In this document: one piece after another, positions 6,714-14,057 of the stretch | Position numbering within the stretch: the first letter of the stretch is position 1 | Layout of the letters: each line of letters opens with the position of its first letter | NCBI GenBank assembly: GCA_002453275.1 | Contig: DKGN01000014.1 | Coordinates: 30,433-49,776 of the forward strand | Direction of reading: 5' to 3' | DNA length: 19,344 nucleotides | From: Caryophanales bacterium UBA6769 | GTDB taxonomy: Bacteria > Bacillota > Bacilli > Bacillales > UBA6769 | Notes under the pieces: generated by a model | The model's database searches: none | What the model saw: only the letters and a program-made list of their open reading frames with translations | Told to the model about the DNA's origin: nothing | Translations under genes and position numbers: made by a program

Positions 6714-7479
6714 CGGCTTCGCCTCCCAAATAGGCCTCAATAACGACAGGATCATTTTTAATTTCTTCTGGAGTACCTTCCGCTATTTTCGCGCCTTGGT
6801 TTAGAACCATAATTTTATCTGCCAGACTCATAATCATCTGCATTTTATGCTCAATCGTACAAACAGTAATCCCGTTTTCGACCATTTTTCGCATGAGCTC
6901 TGCGAGACCTTCTGTTTCTTCAGGGTTAATTCCCGCTGCAGGCTCATCGAGAAAGACTATTGTTGGATCCGTAGCCAACGCTAGCGCAAATGCAACCCGT
7001 TTTTTTGCTTCTTGAGAAATTAACGCAACTTCTCGATTAGCCAAATCTGTTAAGCCGACAAATTCTAACACTTCCATTGCCTTCTCTTTCGCCTCTCGTT
7101 CTTCACGCTTCTCTCGAGGTGTTCGGAAAATCGCATCGAAAAGTCTAGATTTTGTTCTTAATCTATGCCCGACAATGACATTATCAAGCACTGTTGAAGT
7201 TTCAAACAAGTGAGTCGTTTGAAACGTTCTCGCAATTCCTAATTTCGCGATATTATATGGGGGGACTTTTGTAATATCTTCCCCATCGAATATGACAGTA
7301 CCTGCGCTCGGCGGATAAAAACCACTTATTAAGTTAAAGAAAGTTGATTTCCCTGCACCGTTCGGTCCAATAATTGCTGTGATTTGTCCTCTTTCAATCG
7401 TAAAATCGACATTGTTTACCGCTGTTAACCCACCAAATTGCTTCGTTAATCCTTTCGTTTCAACAAATGCCATCGCCAT
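6697..7479 (-). CDS. livG: LivG-type ABC transporter ATP-binding protein with atypical signature motif
   Basis: This is the second nucleotide-binding subunit, 260 residues. Walker A GPNGAGKS is at 38-45, Walker B IVFLDE ends at Glu179, the DEPAAGINPEET loop typical of LivG follows, and the H-loop histidine is at 211 (IEHKM). The ABC signature, normally LSGGQ or LSYGQ, reads ISQEAKKR at about 154-161, so the glycine that contacts nucleotide in the partner site is replaced. This may be a subfamily trait rather than damage, since the reading frame is intact and every other motif is normal. The start overlaps the livM stop as TAATG; a second ATG two codons later has a better distance from GGGGGG and may be used. 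Confidence 0.9.
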   Translation of the reverse strand: MAMAFVETKGLTKQFGGLTAVNNVDFTIERGQITAIIGPNGAGKSTFFNLISGFYPPSAGTVIFDGEDITKVPPYNIAKLGIARTFQTTHLFETSTVLDNVIVGHRLRTKSRLFDAIFRTPREKREEREAKEKAMEVLEFVGLTDLANREVALISQEAKKRVAFALALATDPTIVFLDEPAAGINPEETEGLAELMRKMVENGITVCTIEHKMQMIMSLADKIMVLNQGAKIAEGTPEEIKNDPVVIEAYLGGEAVAEIK

Positions 7480-8492
7480 TAGCCCCCCTTCACTTGATTT
7501 TGTTCTTCACTTGATTCATCAGCAGCTTCCGCTTTCAAGCGACGCTTATTATTAAATTTCATTTTTAAGATATTAAAGGCTCCAACAATCCCCGACGGAT
7601 AAAAAATAACGAGTAACGTTAAAATTGGTCCGAAAATAAGCATCCTGTATTCTTGCAAGCCTTGTAAAAATTGCGATAACCAAATGATTAACATTGTCCC
7701 AACGATTGGTCCTGTAATTGTACCGAGACCCCCAACAATTAAATACATGAGGAAATCAAATACCATCGGTAAGTTTGCAATATCTGGTCCTAAGAACCTA
7801 GTAAGTGAAGCATACAAAGCTCCAGCTGTTGCTGCAAATACGATTGAAATAATAAAGGAAGTTAACTTGTTTGTCATCGTATTAATCCCAATCGTTTGCG
7901 CTAAATCTTCACTATTTCGAATCGCAATAAATGTTCTTCCTGTCAGTGATTTGACAATCCGTGTAACGACAACAGTCGCAATTAATACGAAAAATAGAGC
8001 TAAATAATACATGGAAAGGTCTGTGTTAAATTCAATCGGACCAATTGGATCGGGAACTGGAATACCGATTAAACCACGAACCCCCCCGGTCATTTCATCC
8101 CACTTGTCAATAATCAAGTAAATGAGATACCCGACAACTAATGTGTAAATCGCGAAAAAGTGTTCACGTGTACGGAGTGCGATAAGACCCGTCACGACAC
8201 CAACAACTGTCGTGAAAACAATTGCGGCTACAAATGCAAGCCAAAACGACACTTCATATTTCGTTGTAAATATCCCCAATGAATATGCACCAATTGCAAA
8301 GAAACCTGCATGTGCTAGTGATAAATATCCGGTAAAACCAGCTAAAAGGTTCATACCATAAATAGCAATAATATAGATAAATCCAAGAGACATAATCCTT
8401 AAAAAGTATTGGTTATCTGCAATCAAAGGAAAGACAATCGCAAATGCAATGATCAGGATAATGCCAACTCGTTTGTTTATAAGCTTATTCAT
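7479..8492 (-). CDS. livM: LivM-type ABC transporter permease
   Basis: A 337-residue polytopic membrane protein, one half of the heterodimeric permease of the hydrophobic-amino-acid-transporter (HAAT) class. It has about nine to ten hydrophobic segments. Family landmarks are GMNLLAGFTGYLSLAHAGFFAIGAY in the first third and VGGLGTITGPIVG in the last third. The C-terminal 35 residues are charged and presumably cytoplasmic. The start codon shares one base with the livH stop (TAATG), with GGGGG seven bases upstream, so translation is probably coupled. The stop likewise shares one base with livG. Confidence 0.9.
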   Translation of the reverse strand: MNKLINKRVGIILIIAFAIVFPLIADNQYFLRIMSLGFIYIIAIYGMNLLAGFTGYLSLAHAGFFAIGAYSLGIFTTKYEVSFWLAFVAAIVFTTVVGVVTGLIALRTREHFFAIYTLVVGYLIYLIIDKWDEMTGGVRGLIGIPVPDPIGPIEFNTDLSMYYLALFFVLIATVVVTRIVKSLTGRTFIAIRNSEDLAQTIGINTMTNKLTSFIISIVFAATAGALYASLTRFLGPDIANLPMVFDFLMYLIVGGLGTITGPIVGTMLIIWLSQFLQGLQEYRMLIFGPILTLLVIFYPSGIVGAFNILKMKFNNKRRLKAEAADESSEEQNQVKGG

Positions 8493-9355
8493 TAATGAAC
8501 CCCCTTAGCAAACAGACCTTTAGGCTTCCACGTCATAATAATAACTAGAAGGAAAAATGCAATTAAATCCTTATAGTCATTCGAAATGTAGGTAGCGCCT
8601 AAGCTTTCAGTGATACCAAGGAGAAACCCACCAAAAATAGCACCTGGGATACTGCCCATACCACCGATAATAACAATAATAAACGCTTTCATAATGACGA
8701 GATGACCCATCGCTGGGAATAATAAGTTAATCGGTGTCGAAAGTGATGCTGCAATTGCAGCTAGCGCACCTGATATAGCAAACGTCATCATCGCAACCTT
8801 GTTCGCATTAATTCCAACTAAAAAAGCACCTTCACGATTTTGGGCCATCGCAATAATAGACGCACCAACCATCGTCTTCTTCAAGAACCAATAGAGGATT
8901 AAAACAACGGCAATCGAAACGGCGATAATTAAAATTCGCTGAGTCGTAATTGTAACCGATGCCATTTTAATTGTTCCCCCGTATGGTGTATTCATATTGC
9001 GATACTCGGATCCCCAAATGAGCAATACAAGCGCTTCCAAAAAGAGCATAATACCAATCGCAGCAATTTTGTCATGGATCGGAGGTGCATTTCTTAAATG
9101 ATGGAATACCCCGCGTTCCATTAAAACCGCAAGTAACGCGACTACGATCATTGATAAAATAATAGCCAAGATATAATGAAGACCAAGTGACGTCATCCCC
9201 ATAAACGTCACATAGCCCCCTAACATGTACAATGCCCCGTGGGCAAAGTTTGGAATGTGTAAAATCCCGAACACAAGTGTTAGACCAATACCTACAAGGA
9301 TATATACACTTCCAAGTGTTAATCCATTAATAAGCTGTTGGATAAACAGTTCCAT
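8492..9355 (-). CDS. livH: LivH-type ABC transporter permease
   Basis: A 287-residue membrane protein with about eight hydrophobic segments, the partner permease of LivM. The family motif GLTLVFGILHIPNFAHGALYMLGGY lies near the N-terminus and GGMGSIPGAIFGGFLLGITE in the last quarter. The start is fixed by AAAGGGGGAG six bases upstream of ATG. It begins 15 bp after the stop of the upstream acyl-CoA ligase, with no room for a promoter, so ligase and transporter are on one mRNA. Confidence 0.92.
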   Translation of the reverse strand: MELFIQQLINGLTLGSVYILVGIGLTLVFGILHIPNFAHGALYMLGGYVTFMGMTSLGLHYILAIILSMIVVALLAVLMERGVFHHLRNAPPIHDKIAAIGIMLFLEALVLLIWGSEYRNMNTPYGGTIKMASVTITTQRILIIAVSIAVVLILYWFLKKTMVGASIIAMAQNREGAFLVGINANKVAMMTFAISGALAAIAASLSTPINLLFPAMGHLVIMKAFIIVIIGGMGSIPGAIFGGFLLGITESLGATYISNDYKDLIAFFLLVIIMTWKPKGLFAKGVH

Positions 9356-9370
9356 ATTGTCTCCCCCTTT

Positions 9371-10951
9371 TTATCCCTCTTCTTGCAATTTCCTTTTTAA
9401 AATTTTACCTACTGCTGTTTTTGGTAATTCTTCTCTAAATTCTATAATTTTTGGTACTTTATAAGCTGCTAATTTCTCCTTACAAAACTCAGTAATTTCT
9501 TCTTCAGTTAATTTGTCACCATCTTGAGCTACAATAACAGCTTTGATTGTTTCCCCACGATATGGGTGTGGTACTCCGAATACAGCAGTCTCAAGTACTT
9601 TAGGATGTTCATAAATAACATCTTCTATTTCAATTGGATAGACGTTATAACCACTTGCAATGATTAATTCTTTTTTACGACCAACAATATAGAAATAACC
9701 ATCTTCATCCATTTTCGCTAAATCCCCAGTGTAAAGCCAGCCATCACGGATAGTTTGGTTTGTTTCTTCTGGCATGTTCCAATAGCCCTTCATTACTTGC
9801 GGCCCTTTTACAACCATTTCGCCAATTTCCCCAACATCTAATGCTTGTTCGCCTGTATCTTGGTCAACAATTTTTACATAGGTGCTTGGAAATGGGATCC
9901 CAATGCTACCTGCTTTTTGAAGACCAACAACTGGATTACGATGAGTGGTTGGAGATGCTTCTGATAATCCGTATCCTTCTGAGACGGGAGCACCAGTAAT
10001 TTCGTGTAGCTGTTCAAGGACTTCGATCGGTAGTGGTGCAGAACCACTCGTACAAGATTTAAACGTATTTAATTTTGTTTGATGTTTTTTTGCGTATTCT
10101 AGCAATGCAATGTACATCGTTGGAACGCCTGGAAAACTAGTTGTCTTATGTGTTTCGATTGTCTTCACGACTTGTTCAACATCGAACTTTGGTAGCATGA
10201 TTAAATTATTTCCATTATAGATTGCTAAGTTCATTCCACTCGTCATTCCGTAAACGTGGAATAGAGGTGCGACCATAAGTACTCTTTCATTTCCAGGATT
10301 GGATACCGGTTTGATTGCAATTGCACTTTGAATTGTATTCGCAATTAGGTTGTAATGCGTAAGCATCGCACCCTTTGAGCGGCCCGTTGTTCCACCTGTG
10401 TATTGCAGAACTGCAACATCTTCCTGTGGGTTAAAATCTATATCTGGTACTTTATCCCCAGGATCTTGAAGCAATTCGTGAAACTGTGAAGCGCTTTCAG
10501 CAGATGCATAAATTATCTCTTCTAATTTTGTATCATTTTTTACCGCCTCTACAATTGGAGCAAGAGGTTCAAAAGCAATGATGAATTTAGCACCTGAGTC
10601 ATTTAGAATGTATCTTAACTCATCTGGTTGATACATTGGGTTTACTTGAACAATCGTTGCTCCGCAAGTTAATGCAGCAAAATAACTAATCGGATAAAAA
10701 GGAGTATTAGGAAGCATTAATGCAACGCGATCTCCTTTTTCTAAGCCACGCTTATAAAGAGCACTAGCCACTATATTTACCTTTTCTAACAATTCTTTAA
10801 ATGTAATGGTTTGATTAAAAAAAGTAATGGCTGTCTTATTTTGATACTTTTCGGCTGATTGTGCCAAAAGTTGGGGCAGTGAAATTTCTAGTATCTCTAT
10901 ATCTGCCGGTTGTTCCTCAACATAATGTTTTAACCATGGTCTCTCTTCCAC
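9371..10951 (-). CDS. LcfA-like AMP-forming acyl-CoA ligase, first gene of the transporter operon
   Basis: A 526-residue adenylate-forming acyl-CoA synthetase, closer in style to Bacillus LcfA (FadD-type) than the other ligase in the window. From the chosen start, TGGTTGRSKG is at 185-194, GYGLSE at 326-331, the ATP-ribose Asp in YTGDL at 410, the GRKKE hinge next, and the catalytic Lys of AVGK at 516. The first residues (EERPWLKHYVEEQPADIEI) match the usual LcfA-type opening. I choose the GTG at 10951 because AAGGAG lies eight bases upstream; a TTG six codons earlier has no site. It is followed after 15 bp by livH, so the gene that activates an acid with CoA is co-transcribed with an importer. 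The likely substrate is whatever the transporter brings in; its chemistry is not readable here. Confidence 0.9.
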   Translation of the reverse strand: MEERPWLKHYVEEQPADIEILEISLPQLLAQSAEKYQNKTAITFFNQTITFKELLEKVNIVASALYKRGLEKGDRVALMLPNTPFYPISYFAALTCGATIVQVNPMYQPDELRYILNDSGAKFIIAFEPLAPIVEAVKNDTKLEEIIYASAESASQFHELLQDPGDKVPDIDFNPQEDVAVLQYTGGTTGRSKGAMLTHYNLIANTIQSAIAIKPVSNPGNERVLMVAPLFHVYGMTSGMNLAIYNGNNLIMLPKFDVEQVVKTIETHKTTSFPGVPTMYIALLEYAKKHQTKLNTFKSCTSGSAPLPIEVLEQLHEITGAPVSEGYGLSEASPTTHRNPVVGLQKAGSIGIPFPSTYVKIVDQDTGEQALDVGEIGEMVVKGPQVMKGYWNMPEETNQTIRDGWLYTGDLAKMDEDGYFYIVGRKKELIIASGYNVYPIEIEDVIYEHPKVLETAVFGVPHPYRGETIKAVIVAQDGDKLTEEEITEFCKEKLAAYKVPKIIEFREELPKTAVGKILKRKLQEEG

Positions 10952-10972
10952 AAGTAAAACTCCTTCCAAACA

Positions 10973-10988
10973 TACTGACTAGTTAGTA
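10973..10988 (-). promoter_or_regulatory. TetR-type operator-like palindrome at the ligase-liv operon
   Basis: TACTGACTAGTTAGTA is a 16-bp palindrome with a single mismatched pair, starting about 11 bp downstream of the -10 box and so covering roughly +5 to +20. Its TGACTAGTYA core resembles the centre of the Bacillus FadR (TetR family) operator as I remember it, but the flanks differ. A related palindrome lies upstream of the middle binding-protein gene. No regulator gene is in the window. The palindrome is observed; the regulator is inferred. Confidence 0.5.
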
Positions 10989-10999
10989 ACGTTTGTTTT

Positions 11000-11028
11000 A
11001 TTCTAATAGAATACAATATGTTTGTAAA
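11000..11028 (-). promoter_or_regulatory. SigA promoter of the ligase-livHMGF operon
   Basis: On the minus strand the -35 box TTTACA (11023-11028) and -10 box TAGAAT (11000-11005) are separated by 17 bp. The palindromic operator candidate follows and then the AAGGAG ribosome site of the ligase. It should drive ligase, livH, livM, livG and livF together. Confidence 0.65.
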
Positions 11029-11074
11029 GGCTCATTTCTAGAAGGAAATATTGGCTTCCATATAATATAAATAT

Positions 11075-11109
11075 AAAAAAGAATGCAAAGCTTTACTTTA
11101 TAAGCTTTG
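11075..11109 (-). terminator. Second terminator-like hairpin between binding-protein copy 2 and the operon promoter
   Basis: CAAAGCTT (11086-11093) pairs with AAGCTTTG (11102-11109) around an 8-nt loop, and in the minus direction is followed by CATTCTTTTTT. It lies about 75 bp beyond the main terminator of binding-protein copy 2 and could act as a tandem back-up, or end a short independent transcript. Confidence 0.5.
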
Positions 11110-11127
11110 TACCTCTTTCACCATGGA

Positions 11128-11143
11128 ATTATTTTAAAATAAT
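11128..11143. repeat. 16-bp perfect AT palindrome
   Basis: ATTATTTTAAAATAAT is perfectly self-complementary, in the gap between two terminator-like hairpins. It could be a protein-binding site or chance in AT-rich DNA. No gene starts nearby on either strand. Confidence 0.35.
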
Positions 11144-11183
11144 AATTTGACAGACGAATGATTGTTTAAAAGTTCCTATTAGT

Positions 11184-11213
11184 CAAAAAAAGAGCGCGAC
11201 GCTTGCCGCGCTC
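11184..11213 (-). terminator. Terminator of substrate-binding protein copy 2
   Basis: A GC-rich 7-bp stem, GAGCGCG (11192-11198) with CGCGCTC (11207-11213), has an 8-nt loop and is followed in the minus direction by seven T residues. It lies 20 bp past the stop codon. Confidence 0.88.
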
Positions 11214-11232
11214 GATCACTCTTTTCGTGCTT

Positions 11233-12414
11233 TTAATCTTCTCCGATCGGCTTAACTTCACCATCTTCAACAACACCCATACGTTGTGGACTTACGTTTG
11301 CTCCGCGTTCATCAACACCATCAATCGTGTACACTTGATGTTCTTCTGGAATAGCTCTGATTCCTTCGTCAAGAGCTGCCCGAATCGCCTCAGCATCATC
11401 AACAGAGCCAGCAATTTTCATTGCTTCGATAAGTCCATAGGCTGCAACATAGTGGAAGCCTGCCTCTGAACCTGGGTTTTTGTCATAGCGCTCTTTGTAC
11501 TTTTCGACAAATTGCGCAGTCCCTGGAAAATCTGAATTAATGAGTGGTAATACTCCTGCAGAACCTTCTAATAATTCCATGTTTCCATCTAATACCGCTG
11601 CCATTTCATCAAGCTTTGCTTGGTCCATGATGAGGAATCCACCTTCAAAGCCTAAATCACGTGCAGCCTTCGCAACGAGAGCTGTTGGCTCAGATGGTCC
11701 ACCGATAAAGAGGACATCTGGATTCTGTTTCAATGCATTCGTTACAATTGGCTGGTAATCTGTATCTTTATTGAAGTCAATATCTGCTTCAAAGACAACC
11801 TCTCCACCTTTTTCTTCCCAATGAGGCTTCAAGAGTTCAGCCCAATCTTTTCCATATTGACTTGACGTTGGCAAGAAAGCAATCTTCTTCCCAAAACGTT
11901 CCATTTGGTAGTCAGTAAATGGCTCGATATACGTATCATAGCCTGGAGGAATTCTCCAAGTAAGTGTATTTTCAGATTCTAAAATACCTGGCTCACTCGT
12001 ATAAGCACCAATAATATATCCGTCTCGTTCGTTATCAACTTGCATCGCATAAATTCCACCACTGTGTGGGTTGAAAATAATTTTCGCATCATTTTCTTGA
12101 ACGAGTCTTTTCGCGTTACTTGCCGCTTCGTTCGGTAAATATTGGTCATCAAGTTTGATAAGTTTAAACTTATATTGTTGACCGTCTACTTCAAAACCGC
12201 CTGCTTCATTTATTTCATCAACGGCAACTTCTAATCCACTTACTGTATTATCACCATAATAAGCTGCCGGTCCACTTAAAGGTCCAGTATAACCAATAGG
12301 AACCTCTTTCACATCCCCACCGTCACTGCTTGTCTCATCTGATCCGCCGCACGCTGTAAGCGCTAACAATAGAATGAGAAAAAAACTGACTAATAAACCT
12401 TTTCTTAATCTCAC
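11233..12414 (-). CDS. Lipoprotein substrate-binding protein, Liv-type (copy 2)
   Basis: A 393-residue LivK-like lipoprotein. The signal peptide runs to the lipobox LALTAC with Cys22, followed by a short Ser/Asp/Gly linker. The first lobe begins VPIGYTGPLSGPAAYYGDNT, with IIFNPHSGGIYAMQVDNERD after it and FLIMDQAKLDEMAAVLDG in the second lobe. It is much closer to copy 3 than to copy 1 (the NPHSGGIYAMQVDNERDGY stretch is shared), pointing to tandem duplication. The GTG start has AAAGGGGG eight bases upstream. It ends in its own strong terminator, so it is probably not on the transporter mRNA, although it must use the same permease or another one elsewhere. Its upstream region holds a cre match, an operator-like palindrome and an orphan Shine-Dalgarno. 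Confidence 0.88.
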   Translation of the reverse strand: MRLRKGLLVSFFLILLLALTACGGSDETSSDGGDVKEVPIGYTGPLSGPAAYYGDNTVSGLEVAVDEINEAGGFEVDGQQYKFKLIKLDDQYLPNEAASNAKRLVQENDAKIIFNPHSGGIYAMQVDNERDGYIIGAYTSEPGILESENTLTWRIPPGYDTYIEPFTDYQMERFGKKIAFLPTSSQYGKDWAELLKPHWEEKGGEVVFEADIDFNKDTDYQPIVTNALKQNPDVLFIGGPSEPTALVAKAARDLGFEGGFLIMDQAKLDEMAAVLDGNMELLEGSAGVLPLINSDFPGTAQFVEKYKERYDKNPGSEAGFHYVAAYGLIEAMKIAGSVDDAEAIRAALDEGIRAIPEEHQVYTIDGVDERGANVSPQRMGVVEDGEVKPIGED

Positions 12415-12490
12415 TACTGTTTCCCCCTTTATATTCTTTCTGTTTATTTTCTCAGATAGTCTCCCTCATCTTCTCTAACGTACGTAATGC

Positions 12491-12500
12491 CACTCCTTTC
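12491..12500 (-). promoter_or_regulatory. Orphan Shine-Dalgarno in leader of binding-protein copy 2
   Basis: GAAAGGAGTG on the minus strand is a strong match to the 16S anti-Shine-Dalgarno, 77 bp ahead of the gene and three bases after the cre match. The only frame at proper distance would begin with ATT and run 14 codons, an improbable start. It may be a 5' mRNA-stabilising element or a relic leader peptide site. Confidence 0.4.
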
Positions 12501-12503
12501 AAA

Positions 12504-12517
12504 TGAAATCGTTTTCA
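12504..12517 (-). promoter_or_regulatory. CcpA cre site, binding-protein copy 2
   Basis: TGAAATCGTTTTCA (plus strand) fits TGNAANCGNTNNCA at every fixed position. It lies about 90 bp upstream of the start codon and downstream of the candidate promoter, where CcpA/HPr-Ser-P would repress. This predicts glucose repression. Confidence 0.6.
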
Positions 12518-12533
12518 TAAGATGGATTTAAAA

Positions 12534-12575
12534 ACTGACCGTTCAGTATGATGAATAAAAATTGGTCAGTTACAA
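12534..12575 (-). promoter_or_regulatory. Candidate promoter with TetR-type palindrome, binding-protein copy 2
   Basis: ACTGACCGTTCAGT (12534-12547) is a near-perfect palindrome, with perfect ACTGA/TCAGT arms, related to the ligase operon palindrome (10 of 14 positions aligned). A further half-site GGTCAGT lies at 12564-12570, inversely repeating ACTGACC at 12534-12540. A possible -35 TTGTAA (12570-12575) and -10 CATACT (12545-12550) overlap these elements, but the 19-bp spacing is long, so the promoter assignment is weak. The rest of the 354-bp gap (12415-12768) holds the cre, the orphan Shine-Dalgarno, the copy 3 terminator and otherwise AT-rich sequence with no gene I can support. Confidence 0.42.
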
Positions 12576-12722
12576 TTAGAGCAGAGGTTAGTATCTATCT
12601 ATGGTTCAACATTGTAAGTGATAAACTATTATTTGTAAAGAGTGTTTTTTAAAAATTTTAATATATTGCAATAAAAAATCTTCCATACAAATAAATAATT
12701 TTAGTGAGAGTTTCGTTTTAAA

Positions 12723-12754
12723 CAAAGAAAATGCCCAGTATCACTACTGGACAT
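12723..12754 (-). terminator. Terminator of substrate-binding protein copy 3
   Basis: A 10-bp stem with one G-U pair, ATGTCCAGTA with TACTGGGCAT in the minus direction (12754-12745 with 12740-12731), has a GTGA tetraloop and is followed by TTTCTTTGTTT. It lies 15 bp past the stop codon. Confidence 0.85.
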
Positions 12755-12768
12755 TTTTCGCTTATTTA

Positions 12769-13986
12769 TTATTCCTCAATGCCTAAATCTTCAGGTGTAA
12801 GTACTTTTACTTTCCCATCCTCAACTGCTCCAATTCGAAGTAATGATGAATTTGCACCATCTTCAGTTACACCTTCAAATGTGTATACTGCCTTCTCATC
12901 AGGAATGTTTTGGACAGCTTCATCTAATGCCTCGCGAATTGCTACTGGGTCATCCACACTTCCAGCAATTTTCATCGCTTCTACTAGAGCGTACATCGAA
13001 ACATAGTGCAAACCCGCTTCTGAACCTGGGTTTTTATCATATTTTTCGTTATACGTTTTGACAAATGCGTCAGTTCCTGGGAAATCTGAGTCAACAAGTG
13101 GCAACACACCGATAGAACCTTCGAGTATCTCCCAGTTACCGTCTAAGACCGCTGCCATTTCATCCATTTTCGCTTGGTCCATAATCATAAATCCACCTTC
13201 AAAACCAAGTTCACGTGCAGCTTTGACAACGAGTGCTGTTGGCTCAGAGGCACCACCTACGAACAGAACATCAGGATTTTTCTGGAGTGCATTCGTGACA
13301 ATCGGTTGTACATCTGTATCTTTTGCAAAATCGATTTCTGTAGAATAGACGACTTCCCCACCAGCTTCTTCCCAAGTGGGTTGTAACGCATTCGTCCAAT
13401 CCTTTCCGTACTGGCTAGCCGTTGGTAAGAAAGCGATTTTCTTTCCAAACGTATCCATTTGGTGTTTGACGAATGGTTCCAAATAGATGTCATACCCTGG
13501 CGGGATCCTCCATGTCAGCTCATTGCCTTTTTCGATAAGACCTGGCTCACTCGAATACGCGCCGATTAAATAACCATCTCGCTCATTATCGACTTGCATC
13601 GCATAGATTCCACCACTATGTGGGTTAAAAATAATTTTCGCATTATTTTCTTGCACTAATCGCTTTGCATTATTTGCTGCTTCATTCGGTAAATATTGAT
13701 CATCGAGTGCTATGAGCTTAAATTTATACAGCTCTCCGTCTACCTCAAAGCCTTCTTCATTGATTTCTTCAATTGCAAGCTCAAGACCACTTTTAGTGTT
13801 TTCACCATAGTATGCCGCTGGTCCACTGATTGGGCCACTGTATCCAATCGGTACTTCGACTGCATCTTCTATTGATTTATCATCTCCGGTGTCAGTGCTT
13901 GCTTTTTCATCATCTTGATTACAAGCGGCTAAGGCTAGGATAATGAGTGTAACAAACGCTAGGAACAATCCTTTTTTCATTTTCAA
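12769..13986 (-). CDS. Lipoprotein substrate-binding protein, Liv-type (copy 3)
   Basis: A 405-residue LivK-like lipoprotein, close paralogue of copy 2. The lipobox LALAAC puts the lipidated Cys at 22 and an acidic linker rich in Asp and Ser follows. The first lobe begins VPIGYSGPISGPAAYYGENT, then NPHSGGIYAMQVDNERD, and FMIMDQAKMDEMAAVLDG in the second lobe. It differs from copy 2 by a slightly longer linker and a C-terminal extension (LTPEDLGIEE). The TTG start has GGGGG eight bases upstream; an ATG two codons on is a possible alternative. It has its own promoter, cre site and terminator, so it is a stand-alone, probably glucose-repressed unit. Having several receptors per transporter may widen the ligand range; that is inference. 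Confidence 0.88.
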   Translation of the reverse strand: MKMKKGLFLAFVTLIILALAACNQDDEKASTDTGDDKSIEDAVEVPIGYSGPISGPAAYYGENTKSGLELAIEEINEEGFEVDGELYKFKLIALDDQYLPNEAANNAKRLVQENNAKIIFNPHSGGIYAMQVDNERDGYLIGAYSSEPGLIEKGNELTWRIPPGYDIYLEPFVKHQMDTFGKKIAFLPTASQYGKDWTNALQPTWEEAGGEVVYSTEIDFAKDTDVQPIVTNALQKNPDVLFVGGASEPTALVVKAARELGFEGGFMIMDQAKMDEMAAVLDGNWEILEGSIGVLPLVDSDFPGTDAFVKTYNEKYDKNPGSEAGLHYVSMYALVEAMKIAGSVDDPVAIREALDEAVQNIPDEKAVYTFEGVTEDGANSSLLRIGAVEDGKVKVLTPEDLGIEE

Positions 13987-14038
13987 TGATAAATCCCCCT
14001 TTATTTTATTTATTTTTCACTACGTTAACGACGAACAC

Positions 14039-14048
14039 ATCACCCCCC
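14039..14048 (-). promoter_or_regulatory. Orphan Shine-Dalgarno in leader of binding-protein copy 3
   Basis: GGGGGGTGAT on the minus strand pairs, with one G-U wobble, to the extended 3' end of 16S rRNA (GGAGGTGAT), 53 bp before the real start. The ATG overlapping it opens a frame of only six codons (MCSSLT) and is too close for normal initiation. A stabilising leader element is the likeliest reading. Confidence 0.42.
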
Positions 14049-14057
14049 AACGCTTTA

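Noticed and set aside
10973..10988. FapR operator at the ligase-liv promoter
   Set aside because: The palindrome lacks the TTAGTA/TACTAA arms and spacing I associate with FapR sites; a TetR-type operator fits better.
11119..11150. Short minus-strand frame MVKEVQSL before the second hairpin
   Set aside because: No ribosome binding site precedes it and it is only eight codons long.
12457..12501. A 14-codon leader peptide starting at ATT in front of receptor copy 2
   Set aside because: ATT is a very rare start codon and the other two receptor leaders have no similar peptide; the ribosome-site-like element alone is the shared feature.
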